From contig NC_003279.8 in NCBI RefSeq assembly GCF_000002985.6, positions 11,904,001-11,968,000 on the forward strand: 64,000 nucleotides of DNA. Reading direction: 5' to 3'. This DNA is from Caenorhabditis elegans. Lineage: Eukaryota; Nematoda; Chromadorea; Rhabditida; Rhabditidae. The stretch's first letter is position 1, and every line of letters begins with the position of its first letter. This document shows, piece after piece, positions 9,125 through 21,274 of this stretch. The position numbers were made by a program, and so were the translations under genes. The notes beneath the pieces are model-generated. The model saw nothing but the letters and a program-made list of their open reading frames with translations, did not search any database and had not been told where the DNA came from.

Positions 9125-12100
9125 TTATGCCACATTTTCGCCGCCATCAATCCGATTTTTCTTCATCTCCTCTTGCGCCGCACAAATCGGACTCGCGTGC
9201 CGTTTCATCGATTGAATATTCTTCGTCTCCGGCTCTTGACCATCGTAGAATTCCGCCGAATCTTCCACCTGAACGTCTTCCTCGAACTGAGTAACTCTGA
9301 CGTCATCATTCTGATGATCTCGGATCAGTTTCTCGTCAAAAGTCTTCACAATTGAGTCACAACTCGTCGAAATCGATTGCATTTGGACCGATGGAACGTG
9401 TGGAAGTTGCTTTAAATTCTCCAAAAGCGCGACAATCGTTTGATCAATGAATTCAGGAGTGTTGAAGTTCGAAAGAGCGGCGAGCGGCTTTATGTGTAGT
9501 TTGTAGTCCGGGATGAAGTAGTCAAAGTAGTCGTGGAGGGGCAGATCTGGAAGAAAAATTGGCATTTTTTAGCGGGAAATTCGAATTTTCAAGATTTTTT
9601 GCCGAAAATAAGCCGTTTTTTCGCAAATTTCCGGGGGAAAAATCGAAATTTCCATACCATCTGAAACTTCTTGATTCAAAGCGATCGCCGTCTCGTACAG
9701 CCAACATCTGGAGACATTTCGAATCGTATATCCACCACCGCCAACTAACAGAAGCGGCACGTTGAAGCTTTTCATGTATTCCACGCATTTTCCGTGTCCT
9801 GAAAAAAAAAATTTTTGCTTATTTCTGAGAAAAAGGCCAATTTTTTGGTTATTTTCTATGAAAAAATCTAATTTTTGGTCATTTTCCGGGAAAAATTGGA
9901 GTTTTTTTCCGTGATTTTTCAGATGTTTTTCGTTAAAAATACGTTTTAAAAAATTGTTTTTGTCATAGAAAACTCATTATCTGTTTTTTTTTTTGTGAAA
10001 AAGGCAATTTTTAGCATATTTTCCGAGAAAAACTGAATTTTTTCCGTTTTTTCTGATGTTTTTCGTGAAAAAATCCGATTTTTCAGTAATTTTCATCGAA
10101 AAAATCCCATTTTTCGGTAGGTTTCCTCTCAATTTTTATTTAAAATTCGTGATTTTGCTATTGTTATTCCGAATTACTTCACCATTCCTATTTAAAGGCG
10201 CACAGCCGGGTTCGGATGGGTCTCGCCGCGAAAAGCATTATTTTAACGACTTTTCTTGATTTTTTGAGTGTTAAATCTAGTGAAAATGGCCCAAAATCAC
10301 AAAATTTCGCCAAAAACTAAGAAATTCCGATATATTCAGTGAGAAAAGCATTTTTTAGCACTTTTTCCGATAAAAATCCCATTTTTAGGTAGGTTTCCTC
10401 TCAATTTTTACTTAAAATTCGTGATTTTGCTATTATTATTCCGAATTTCTCCACAATTCCTACTTAAAGGCGCACAGACGAGTTCGGATGGGTCTCGCCG
10501 CGAAAATCACCATTTTAACGAATTTTCTTGATTTTTTGTGAAAATTTTAGTTTAAACTAGCGAAAATGATCCAAAATCGAGAATTTTTGCCGAAAACTGA
10601 GAAAATCTTCTCCACGAGGAGTACACGAGAGCTTCTTCGTAAATCGACACACACAAACCATAAGTAGTCAAATTGAATACTCCTAGCCGATCTCCTGCCA
10701 GTGAATCGGCACCACATTGGAGCACAACTGCTTCTGGTTGAAATCTTGCCATAACTTCTCCCATAATTGTTCTGAAAATCCGTTCATAAGTGACGTCATC
10801 GACTCCATCACGAAGTGGAACATTCAGAGCATAGTACTTGCCACTTCCAGCGCCAACGTCTGAAAAAAACTTTTTCATAAATTTTTTGAAATAAATGTAG
10901 CTATTTTCGGCAATTTGCCGGTTTGCCGATTTGCAGATATGCCGGAAATGGTAAATTCCGGCAATTTGCCGATCTGCCGGAAATTTTCATTATCGGCAAT
11001 TTGACGATTTGCCGGAAATTTAAATTCCGAAAATTTGCCGTGTTTCCGGCAAATTCCAATTCCTGCCATTCGCACATTTGCCGGAAATTTCAAATTCCGG
11101 CAATTTGCCGTTTTTCCGGGAAACTCGGCTAATCGACATTTTGCCGGATAATTTCAATTCCGGCAATTTTCCAAATTTGTCGGAAATTTTCATTACCGAC
11201 AAATGGTCGATTTTCCAGCAAATTTCAATTCCGACAATTTGCCAGAAATTGTCAATTCCGGCAACTTGACGATTTGCCGGAAATTAAAAACTCCGGCAAT
11301 ATGCCGATTTGCCGGAAATGCTAAATTCCGGCAATTTGCCGTTTTTCCAGAAAATTTAATTTCCGGCAAATTGCCAAAAATTTAAATTCCGGCAGTTTGC
11401 CGGAAAATTGTCGATTTTCCGGCAAATTTGGCAAATCGGCAATTTCCCGGAAAATTTCAATTCCTGCAATTTGCCAAAAACTTAAATTCCGGCAACTCGC
11501 CGGAAATTTTCTATTCAGACAATTTGCCGATTTCCGGCAAAAATTTGCCAGTTTGCCAATTTGCCGGAAAATTAAAATTAGCTGAAATTAAATTCGCCAA
11601 AAAATCTTATTTTATAGTTAATTTTCTGAATTTTTTTTTAATTTTAAAAATTTTTGAAAAATTTATTTTTCGATTTTCCCTCAAAAGCATCGAAAAAACG
11701 ACATTTTTTCCAAAAAAAAAATCGAATTTTCAGCTAATATTAATTTGCCGATTTCCGGCAAATTTTTTTCAGGCAATTTGCAGATTTGTCGGAAATTTAA
11801 AATTTAAATTTAAAAAATCGAAGAGATCTCTCTTCCCGTACCCTTTAAATCTCCAGTTCCAGGGAAATATTCTCCATGTTTATGAAATGAAACAGTCATA
11901 ACTCTATCTGTCGTATAAAATGCTTCCTCAACTCCATCACCATGATGAACATCAATATCAATATAAAGAACTCTTTTATGATGCTTCAAAAGCTCCAAAA
12001 TCGCCAGAACAATATCATTCGAGTAACAGAATCCAGAAGCTTCCGATTTCTTCGCATGATGTAGACCACCCATCCAGTTAATTGCAATTTCTGATTCTTG

Positions 12101-13712
12101 ACGATTAAGCCGGGCGGCAGCAGCCAGTGATCCACCACATGATAGCTGGCAGAACTCATACATTCCATCAAAGACAGGACAATCCTCTCCAACTGAGAAT
12201 CGGGCCATTTGATCTGTGAATGTGGACATATTATCGGATTTAACGTTACGAAGGAAATTGATATAGTCGTCAGAGTGATAACGTGTGATTTCGGAGAATG
12301 AAGCACGGGCGGGACGCTGCAAAAAAAATATGGGAAATTTTGAGGAGGTTTTTTGGATTTAAAATGGACAAAAATTTACGAAATTTAGATGAAAATTTCA
12401 AAAAAAAATGCAAAATTTCAGAAAAAATTGCAAAATTTAGCTGAAAATTTCAAAAAATTTGTAAAATTTTACTTAAAATTTCAGAAAAAATGCAAAATTT
12501 AAACGAAATTTTCAAAAAAAAAATGCAAAATTTTAGAAAAATTGTAAAATTTTAACGAAATTTTCAAGAAAAATTGCTAAATTTCAGAAAAAATGCAAAA
12601 TTTTAAAATTTAGCCAAAAATTTTAGAAAAATGCAAAATTTCAGAAAAAATGCAAAAATTCAGAAAAAATGCAAAATTTTAGAAAAATTGTAAAATTTTA
12701 CCGAAAATTTCAAGAAAAATTGCAAAATTTCAGAAAAAATGCAAATTTTCAAAAAAAAAAGCAAAAATTCTGAAAAATGCAAAATTTTAGAAAAATTGTA
12801 AAATTTTACCGAAAATTTCAGAAAAAATGCAAAATTTTAACGAAATTTTCAAGAAAAATTGCAAAATTTCAGAAAAAATGCAAATTTTCAAAAAAAAGCA
12901 AAAATTCTGAAAATGCAAAATTTCAGAAAAGGTGCAAATTTTCAAAAAAAAAAAAAAGCAAAATTTCTGAAAAATTGCAAAATTTACCTGAAATCTCGAA
13001 TTCCGCCACACAAAGCAACTGATTTTCAGAAGAATTTTTAAAAAATTCAACAAAATTAGATAGTTTCTCAAAAAATATTGCGAAAATCGAAATTTTAGCA
13101 CTTTTTTCAAATTTTCTACAAGTTTCCTGGAAAAAAAAGTGTATTTTACTGCGGATTTTTAAAATTAAATTCATTTTTTTCCTCCCTTGCGATTTTCGTC
13201 AAACAACGGGTCTCGACACGACAATTTTTGTGAAGCGGCACAAACGGGTGCTGCGCCTTTAAGGATTACTGTAATTTCGGAATTTTCATCGATTTTTCAG
13301 AGTTTAGTAAATCTAATTTTAAAGGCACATTTACTTTTGAAAAATCGATAAAAATTCCAAAATTACGGTAATCGTTAAAGCCGCATACCCGTTTGTGCTG
13401 CTTCAAAAAATTGTCGTGTCGAGACCCGAAAACAGCAAATTAAGAAAAAAATATTTTTTTTTGAAATTTCGAAATTTTTCTGAAATTTTCATCTAAATTT
13501 TTCAATTTTTTCTGCAGTTTTTCCAGCTATCCACCAAATTTCGAGGTCCATACCATGACATTAAGCTTCCGATATAATCCATAATTAACAATAAGGCTAT
13601 GTGTCATTCGAACACGATGCGGTTTCATTGGATGTCCTTGTCCATAGTAGAAATTTCCAAAATCTCCATCATAATAGTAGGAAACTCGAGATTTCGAGTG
13701 TTGGAGGCTCAT
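9125..13712 (-). CDS. hda-3: Class I histone deacetylase
   Basis: Exons are 13712-13554, 12316-11842, 10859-10659, 9798-9658 and 9546-9125, 1398 nt giving 465 residues. It removes acetyl groups from histone lysines in nuclear co-repressor complexes. The zinc/charge-relay motifs are present: GGLHHA (His139, His140), DIDVHHGDG (Asp175, His177), the GTGD loop and the GGGGYTIRN tyrosine loop. The C-terminal tail is acidic and lacks obvious extra domains. ATG 13712 directly follows a CTTCCAG acceptor, so it is probably trans-spliced. The upstream fdps-1 stop is 313 bases away on the same strand, so the two may form an operon (inference). Introns are packed with minisatellite and foldback DNA. Exon 3 ends at 10659, four bases from a repeat-element end. 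Confidence 0.95.
10095..10520. repeat. two direct copies of a ~150-bp block in an hda-3 intron
   Basis: Blocks at about 10100-10260 and 10375-10530 share ggtaggtttcctctcaattt, the cgtgattttgctatt stretch and gttcggatgggtctcgccgcg. They differ by scattered substitutions. The gggtctcgcc core is like other dispersed worm repeats, for example at 13208-13427. Confidence 0.7.
10600..10655. repeat. solitary foldback-element end in hda-3 intron
   Basis: The sequence aatcttctccacgaggagta ... gtaaatcgacac matches both arms of the foldback at 20651-21266. Only one arm is present here. It ends four bases from the exon 3 boundary at 10659. Confidence 0.65.
10905..11800. repeat. TTTGCCGGAAATT minisatellite (hda-3 intron)
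   Basis: Irregular tandem units alternate tttgccggaaatt and aattccggcaa, dense over 10905-11585 and again at 11740-11800. The unit is partly self-complementary, so ORFs appear on both strands (MPICRKF... type) and are artefacts. The same unit forms arrays at 31885-32620 and 58240-58620. Confidence 0.9.
12350..13000. repeat. AAAATGCAAAATTTCAG-type minisatellite (hda-3 intron 1)
   Basis: Many imperfect tandem copies of an A-rich unit of about 20 bases (gcaaaatttcagaaaaaat). ORFs reading MQNFRK... repeats are read-through of the array. No gene is seen in it. Confidence 0.85.
13208..13427. repeat. foldback element in hda-3 intron 1
   Basis: Arms gggtctcgacacgacaattt and its complement ending cgtgtcgagaccc bracket an inner palindrome around ttaaaggc/gcctttaa. 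The pattern is that of the common short C. elegans palindromic repeats. Confidence 0.8.
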
Positions 13713-14025
13713 CTGGAAGCTTAAAAAATTGGAAAAAAAAAGCCTGGAAAATATATATTTTAAAAGTATATAAAAACCGATTTTTAACGGATTTTTTCGG
13801 GGAAAATGGAATGGGGAAATATTTAAGGACAACAAGCATTCATATATAAATATATAATTTAGAAATTTAAATTAGAGTCAAAAAATAAATTAATTTTTGC
13901 AAAGGGTTTCTGTGGGTGAAAGCTCAAAAAATCAATAAAACGGGGTGGTGGTCTGAAATAGAGAGAATCATCGAAAAATATACATTTAAATTGAAAATAA
14001 ATTCGGAAAAATTTTGAAGAATTTC

Positions 14026-17000
14026 CTATGCATTTCTGTTCACCAGCTTCGTCACAAATCCATCTAGAACCGGTCGCAGTGGGTTGATGACGTCAGGAAT
14101 CTCGGATATGCTCTTTTTTATCTGAAAATTTGGAGCTTTTTTGGATTTTTGGGGTTTTTTTTTCACCGGAAACTACCTTTTTTAAAAGAAATATTAAAAA
14201 TTGAAAAAAAATTTTTTCAATTTTTTCTGAGTTTCTGGTCATTTCCTTCTATTTATTGAATAAATTTTATTTTTAAAAAACATTTTTACAAATTTTCGGC
14301 TTCTAGTGATTTTTTCTATGAAAATATGTTTTTTTCGTTTATTTTTAACGGAAAAATCTGTTAGTTTTTTCTTCAAAAAACATGCTTCTTTATGTTTTTT
14401 TTGTGAATTTTCTTGGTTTTTTCTTTATTTTTTGAATAAAATTTTTTTTAACTTAAAAAAAAATTTTAATCACTATATATTTGGTGAATATATACAGTTT
14501 TCCGGATTTTTTCCGTAAATTTTTTGTACGATTTTTAAAAATTAAAAAATTGAATTTTTCGGTTTTGTGATTTAATTTCGCGAAAAAAAAATGTTTTTTG
14601 CGTTTTTTTTTCAGAGAAAATCGATTTTTAATACGATTTTTGTTTGTAGTTTTTTCAAAGAAAATCAGATTTTTCAATTTTTTAAAAGTAAATTCATTCA
14701 TTTAATAATTTTTTTCTGCAAAAGCCTTGGAAAAAGCCGATTTTCAGCAATTTTTCACTGGAAAAATCGGCAAAAATCTGCATTTTTTCACTTGAAAAAC
14801 CTGAAAGAGCTGAAAAATAAACAAAAATTCTAGATTTTTTCTTCTAAAAACTCACAGAGCTGTTTTTTGTCAAATTTTCGGCTTCTGGTGATTTTTTTTT
14901 TAATTTTTTTGTTGTGAATTTTTGGAAAAAAAAACAATTTTCTTCGATTTTCAGCGATTTTTCTCTGGAAAAATCGGCAAAATCCACTTTTTTTTTCTTC
15001 TAAAAATTCACAAAAATCTAGAGAAAATAAACAAAAATTCTCGATTTTTTTTTCAAATTTTCGGCTTCTTTCGTAGTTTTTGTGAATCTTCTGGTTTTTT
15101 CTTTTTTTGAAATTTTTTTTGGCGAGGTTTTGATAATTTCTGGTTAAAAATTTTTTTCCCTAATATCTACACCGAAAAATCATGTTTTTTTGTAGTTTTT
15201 TCGAAGAAAATCAGATTTTTCATTGACAAAATTTTTTTTCTGCAAAAATTCTGAAAAATAGTGCAATTTTCTTCGATTTCCCATGATTTTTCTCTGGAAA
15301 ATTCGGCAAAAATCACAACTTTAGGTGGTTTTTTTTTTGTGAATTATCTGGTTTTTCCTTTTTTCTTAATTTTTTTTTAAATTTAGGCGGTTTTTTAAGA
15401 TAACTTCTATTTTTTTAAGCTTCGAAAAATTAAATTAACCGATTTTTCTAAAAAATTATTGAAAAATTGTACAATTTTCCTCGATTTTCAGTGATTTTTC
15501 CCTAGAAAATTCGACAAAAAATCTCATTTTTCTTTCCTTCTAAAAAAACTGCAAAAATCTGAAAAATAAACGAAAATTGTTGATTTTTTCTAAAAAATTC
15601 ACTGAGCTAGCTTTTTGTAGCTATTTGTGATTTTCTTTCGCGAAAAAATGTGTTTTTGCGTTATTTTCAGTGAAAAATCGATTTTTTTTAAACGAATTTT
15701 AATTTTACAGAAATTTTGTTTGGCCGGTTTTTGATACTTATGGGCTAAAAAATTTTCTGTAGTTTTTTTTTTTTCATTTTTTTTAAAAGTAAATTTTAAT
15801 TTCATAAATTATTGTTTCTGCAAAATGCTATGGAAAAAGCGCGATTTTTAGTGATTTTTTAAAAATTTTTCACAGGAAAAATCGGCAAAAATCACATTTT
15901 TTCACTTTAAAAACCTGAAATAGCTGAAAAATAAACAAAAATTCTAGATTATTTTCTTCTAAAAATTCACAGAGCTGTTTTTTGTCAAATTATCGGCTTC
16001 TGGTGATTTTTTTCTATAAAGATTTGGTTTTTTTTTAATTTTTTGTTGTTGTGAATTTTTGGAAAAAAACCAATTTTCTTCGATTTTCAGCGATTTTTCT
16101 CTGGAAAATTCGGCAAAAATCACTTTTTTTTCTCCTAAAAATTCACCTCTCCCGAAAAATGCTTCTCAAATCGCCGGAATTCTTGTTTCAACTGCAGCTC
16201 ATCATAAATCCGCTTAATTTTCTCCACTTTCTCGGGGTCCACCGATCCAAAACTCGTCTTAAATTCCTCAATAAGCTTGGCCCCCCATTTTTCCGGCGTT
16301 TTGTGCATTTTCTGAAGAGCTCGTACGGCAAGCCAAGTACATTTTCCATCTTGAATATCAGTTCCAATTTTTCCGGTAATTTTAGGATCTCCATAAACAT
16401 CCAAAAAATCATCTTGTGATTGAAATAGGAATCCAATTTGATAAGCAACTTTTTTCACAGATCCATGATAAGCTAAGACGTCTGATATGATAAGAGCCAT
16501 TTGAATTGGATGAAATACTGTATAATGTGATGTTTTATTTTCAACCATTAATTCATAACGATCCCATGTGAAAGACGAGATTTGATTCACTGATGATGTG
16601 TCCAGGAACTGCAAAAAAATTATCGATTTTTGGGGTTTATATGGGAAAAAAACCGATTTTTTGGTGATTTTTAGGGAAAAATTTCATTTTTTTGGGGATT
16701 TTTAGTGAAAAAAGTGTATTTTTTGGGGTTTTTGATGGAAAAAAAGGTGATTTTTGGCGTTTTTTTTAGTGAAAAACTATAGATTTTTCGGTTATTTTTA
16801 GTGAAAAAAATTAATTTTTTCAGTTTTTTTTAAGTGAACAATTGGATTTTACGCGGATTTTTTTGTGAAAAAATTATCGATTTTTCGGATTTTTAATGGA
16901 AAAAGTGGATTTTTTGGTTTTTTTTAAGTGAAAAATTGGATTTTTTGGTGATTTTTAGTGAAAAAAATGGATTTTTTTTTAGTGATTCTGCGTGAAAAAA

Positions 17001-19908
17001 TTGGATTTTTTTAGTAATTTTTAATGTAATAATTGGATTTTTAAAAGTGATTTTTAATGGAAAAATTGGATTTTTTAAAGTGATTTTCAATGAAAAAATT
17101 GGATTTTTCGGTAATTTTTATTTAAAAAGTTGGATTTTTCGGTGATTTTGCGTGAAAAAATTGAATATTTCGGATTTTTCGTGTAAAAATTGGATTTTTC
17201 GGTGTTTTTTAATGGAAAAATTGGATTTTTCTGACAGCTTTAGTGAAAAATTCAGTTTTTTTTTGGTGATTTTTAGTGAACAAAACTGGATTTTTTAAAA
17301 GTGATTTTTAATGGGAAAATGTGTATTTTTCGGTGATTTTTAATGGAAAAATTGGATTTTTTTTGGTAATTTAGTAAGATTTTTAGATTTTTTTGATGAG
17401 AAAAAATTATCAAATTTTTTTTATTCTAAAGAAAATACTTTTTTTTAATATTTTTTAAGAAAATCCAGATTTTTCGGTGGTTTTAGCATTAAAAATGTGA
17501 TTTTTTCAGTCATTTCAAGTGGAAAAAGCTAGTTTTTAATCAATTTTTGCGCGAGAAAAATGTGCGAATCTCATCTATTTTATGGGCGGGGAAAAAAGAA
17601 AATAGGATTTTTCGCTGATTTTTAATGGAAAAATGTAAATTTTTAAGAAATTTCAGATTTTTTGCCTATTTTTATATTTAACAAAAAAATCTGGTTGACT
17701 TTTAAATGAAAAATTGAATTTTTCGGTGATTCAGTGAGAGTTTTATTGGGTGATTTTATGGGGGAAAAATGTAAATTTTTAGGAAATTTCAGATTTTTCA
17801 GTCGAAAATGCAAGGTTCTGTTGGTTTTTCTGACTGAAAAATTAGTTTTTTGGTCATTTTTCGAGAAAAATTATCAGTTTTTCGTGGATTTTAAGAGAAA
17901 AATATGGATTTTCCAGTCATTTTTCGACATAAAATCTGTTTTTTGCTCTTTTTCCGAGGTTTTTGGGAGATTTCTTCTCAAAAATTCCAAAATTCCATCT
18001 CCGCACCTGTCCAATCAACGTCTTCTGTTTGGACTTGCGATAAGCCTCGCAAAGCCGATCAAGATTCACGTGTCCAGGCAATGCGAGACGTAGAATATCC
18101 TCAACAAAAGAATCCATAATAAAAGCATCATTGATCGCAGACATTCCAACACCTTCCCGTCGAAACCAGCATGGTTTACCACGTCGTGTCTCCGAATTAT
18201 CCATTATATCGTCGGCGATCAGGTAGAAACTTTGAATCTGAACGAACGAAAAAATAGGCTCAGTTTTCGCGCGGGCTTTTAGGCTTAATTTCGGGCTTTT
18301 CTTTAAGAGGTTTCGGACAATTTTGAACGTGTAGACCAAAATTGGGCTTAAATAAACGAATTGGCGGTTCAAAACGCACAGATTTTAGCTAAAATCTCGA
18401 ATTTTGCCCACTTTTCTGTGTGGCAGCGGTTTGAAGTTGATTTTTTTGAAATTATTATCCTTTATTGGCTCAACTGAACGAATTTCGTAATGACACTGCT
18501 CGAAAATCCAAATTTTTCACTAAAAATCCGAAAAAACCGATAATTTTTTGCAGTTCCTGAAATTAAAATAACCGAAAAACCGGAATTTTCTCATAAATTA
18601 CCATAAAATGGCTTTTTTCCATAAATCCATAAAAGCATGTTAAAATCGGATTTTTCAATAAAATAACCAAAAAACCAAAAATTGAAGGTTTTTTCGCCAA
18701 ATCACCCAAAAAGTCCAATTTTTTCACTAAAAATATATCATTTCGGTGATTTTTAGTGAAAAAAATTGGATTTTTTGATGATTTAGCGAGATTTTTAGGT
18801 TTTTGTACGGGAAAAAAACCTCCAATTTTTGGTTTTTTGGCTTTTTTTATTGAAAAATATGATTTTCACATGCTTTTTTTAATGGAAAAAGCCATTTTCT
18901 GGTAATTTATAAGAAAATTCCAATTTTTCGGTTATTCTAATTTTCAGGAACTGCAAAAAATTATTGATTTTTCGGATTTTTAGGAAAAAAAAGATTTTCT
19001 CGGTGATTTTTAATGAAAAATTGCATTTTCGAGCAGTTTCATTACGAAATTCGTTCATTTGAGCCCATTCTCCTTCAATTTAGTCGGGTTTTCTCTCAAA
19101 AAACGCCGATTTTCCATCTAAAAACTGACAATTTCAAGTGTTGCAGCAGCTTCACACACAGCTTGAAGCTCCTGAGTTTCATCTCTTAAATGAGGCTGTA
19201 AAGCCCGTATTGTGTCAACGCATAGGGATGCTCGTGAGTATTTTCCGCCGATTACAGTGTTGTCGAATAGCTGAAAATTTGGGAATTTTTGATGGAAAAT
19301 ACTGGATTTTTCGCCAAAAACTGACCAAAATCGTGAAAAATTGGCTTTTTTTTGGAAAATTTACTGCTTTTAGTGCAAAAAATACAGAATTTCTCTGGAA
19401 AACTGCTTTTTCCTCCGGTTTTCGGCGTATTTTTTGCTGATTTTAGTGAATTTTCAGCAGAAAATACGGAAAAATGTGCAGGAAATTCGGTATTTGGAGT
19501 CAAGTTTTGACTTTTTCTCCACTTTTTCTCCTTTTTTGGTTTTTTAGCAGAAAATTTTGAATTTTTTGATGGAAAAAACTGGATTTTTAGTTAGAAAATC
19601 AAACAAAAACTTTTTCTGCTGGTTTTAGTGCATTTTCTGCGGCGAAAAATATGAAATTTTCAACAGGAAATTCGAAATTTGGAGTGAATTTTTGACTTTT
19701 TCTCCACTTTTTTCTAGTTTTAGTGTGAAAAGTGCCATTTTTCCACGCATTTTAACCGAGAAAATCGTCTTTTCCGTACATTTCTACATCTATACTGAAC
19801 CAAATCGTATTCCATTCCATCAGCAGGCAATTTTGCCGCCACAACCCGTACGAATTTCTTCTTAACTTCGCCCAACGCCGTTTCTACCAGCTTTCTACTG
19901 GCGAACAT
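14026..19908 (-). CDS. fdps-1: Farnesyl diphosphate synthase
   Basis: Exons are 19908-19780, 19270-19130, 18237-18007, 16608-16147 and 14121-14026, 1059 nt giving 352 residues, the normal size. It condenses IPP with DMAPP and then GPP to make farnesyl diphosphate for prenylation, dolichol and ubiquinone in the mevalonate pathway. The first Asp-rich motif is DDIMD (99-103), followed by RRGKPCW. The second is DDFLD (233-237) in QSQDDFLDVYGD. GGKYSRA supplies the IPP-binding Lys/Arg pair, and KTSHYTVFHP precedes the second motif. The start follows a TATTTTCAGCAGCA acceptor. The third and fourth introns (about 1.4 and 2 kb) are degenerate AT-rich minisatellite. It lies 313 bases upstream of hda-3 on the same strand. 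I recall R06C1.2. Confidence 0.95.
14130..16130. repeat. degenerate T-rich repeat filling the last fdps-1 intron
   Basis: Two kilobases of related, poorly conserved units such as gatttttctctggaaaa, tcggcaaaaatcac and ctaaaaattcacagagct. Blocks at about 14690-14880 and 15825-15990 are recognisably duplicated, each with gaaaaatcggcaaaaat and cacagagctgttttttgtc. No coding potential is supported. Confidence 0.7.
16620..17990. repeat. TTTTTCGGTGATTTTTAGTG minisatellite in an fdps-1 intron
   Basis: A degenerate tandem repeat of about 30-33 bases (ggtgatttttagtgaaaaa, attggatttttt) spans nearly the whole intron. Related units continue at 18640-19030 in the next intron. Confidence 0.8.
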
Positions 19909-20650
19909 TGCTGCTGAAAATACGAGAAAATTAGAGGGAAAAATGGCAAAAAAAACTAGAGAAAATGAAAATTTAGAGCCGTTGCATCATTATTATGAAA
20001 TTTCAAGCTGAAAAACCGGTTTTTGAGCAAATTTTCGCCCAATTTCGAATTTTTCAGCTGAAAACTGAGCTAAAATGAGCCAAAAAACACGATTTTCAAT
20101 TGAAATTTCGAGAAAAAAAAAGCTAAAAATTGAATTTTCGAATAATTTGGGAATTTTGGAGCTCCGATGCGTAGAAAACAAATTTTTGCATGAAAAATTG
20201 CAATTTTCTGCGAAAAATCAAGAGTTTTCCAGGAAATATGTCCAAATTCCGCTGAAAATTTAAATATTTTCGTAAATTCGAGAGAAATGATGCAAATTTC
20301 ATAAAAATGTGCTCCAAATTGGAAATTTCACGTTTTTTTTCCGGAAAAATCGATTTTTCACCAAAAATTGAAAATTTTAAGCGAAAATTGAAGTTTTCCT
20401 ACATTTCAAAGGTTTAAATTGATTTAAATTGAAAAAAAATCGAATAAAAATTGGAAAAACTGATGAATCATAAAATTGCGAAATAATAATGAGGGGGCAG
20501 GCGACCACTTGGAAATTTAAATTTACAATTCTGGAGGGGCAAAAAATGAGAAAAATCAGTTCATTTGAAACAGGAAAGCGGAAAAAATTTTAAAAATTTT
20601 TGAATAAATAAATTAAAGCAAGGCAGTATTTACACAAGAAAATTCGAAAA

Positions 20651-21266
20651 AGTGTGCGTCGATTTACGCAGCTCGTGTAGTCCCCGAGGAGAAGATTTTA
20701 CAGTTTTTTGGCTTAAAAATGCTTGATTTTCGCTATTTTTCTATCAAAATTAACATTTAAACCGGTTATTTATAGCGTTTTAAGTGAAATTTGAGCGATT
20801 TTAAAGTTTTCACCGACAAAAAAAAACCGTGAAAATAGCGAAAATGGCTCAAAATCAACCATTTTAGCAAAAAAAAGTACTTGATTTTGAGCCATTTTCG
20901 CAATGTTCACGGTTTTTTTTTTGGCAAAAATCAATGAATTATTTTTATTTTTAACTTTAAAAACACTCAGATTTCACTTAAAAGTGCATAAATAACCGCT
21001 TTGAATGTTAATTTTCAAGTAAAAATAGCGAAAATCAAGAATTTCAGCGAAAAATCGTTTTTTTTTTCACCGAAAAAATCAGTAAAAATGCAAAAATGGG
21101 TAATAATGCTTGATTTAGAGCTATTTTCACGGGTTTTTCGCTTAAAAATCACCGCTTTGAATGTTAATTTTCAAGGAAAAAATAGCGAAAATCAAGCATT
21201 TTTAGCCAAAATCTGTAGAATCTTCTCCTCGAGGAGTACACGAGATCTGCGTAAATCGACACAAAA
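20651..21266. repeat. foldback element abutting the wve-1 stop codon
   Basis: The left arm begins gtgtgcgtcgatttacgcag and runs through cccgaggagaagatt. The right arm is its reverse complement, ending gcgtaaatcgacacaaaa. The arms are over 100 bases long and are separated by more internal pairing. The right end is within about 10 bases of the wve-1 stop (21275). A single end copy sits at 10600-10655. The rest of 19909-20650 is AT-rich and shows no gene. Confidence 0.8.
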
Positions 21267-21274
21267 GAGAGCAA

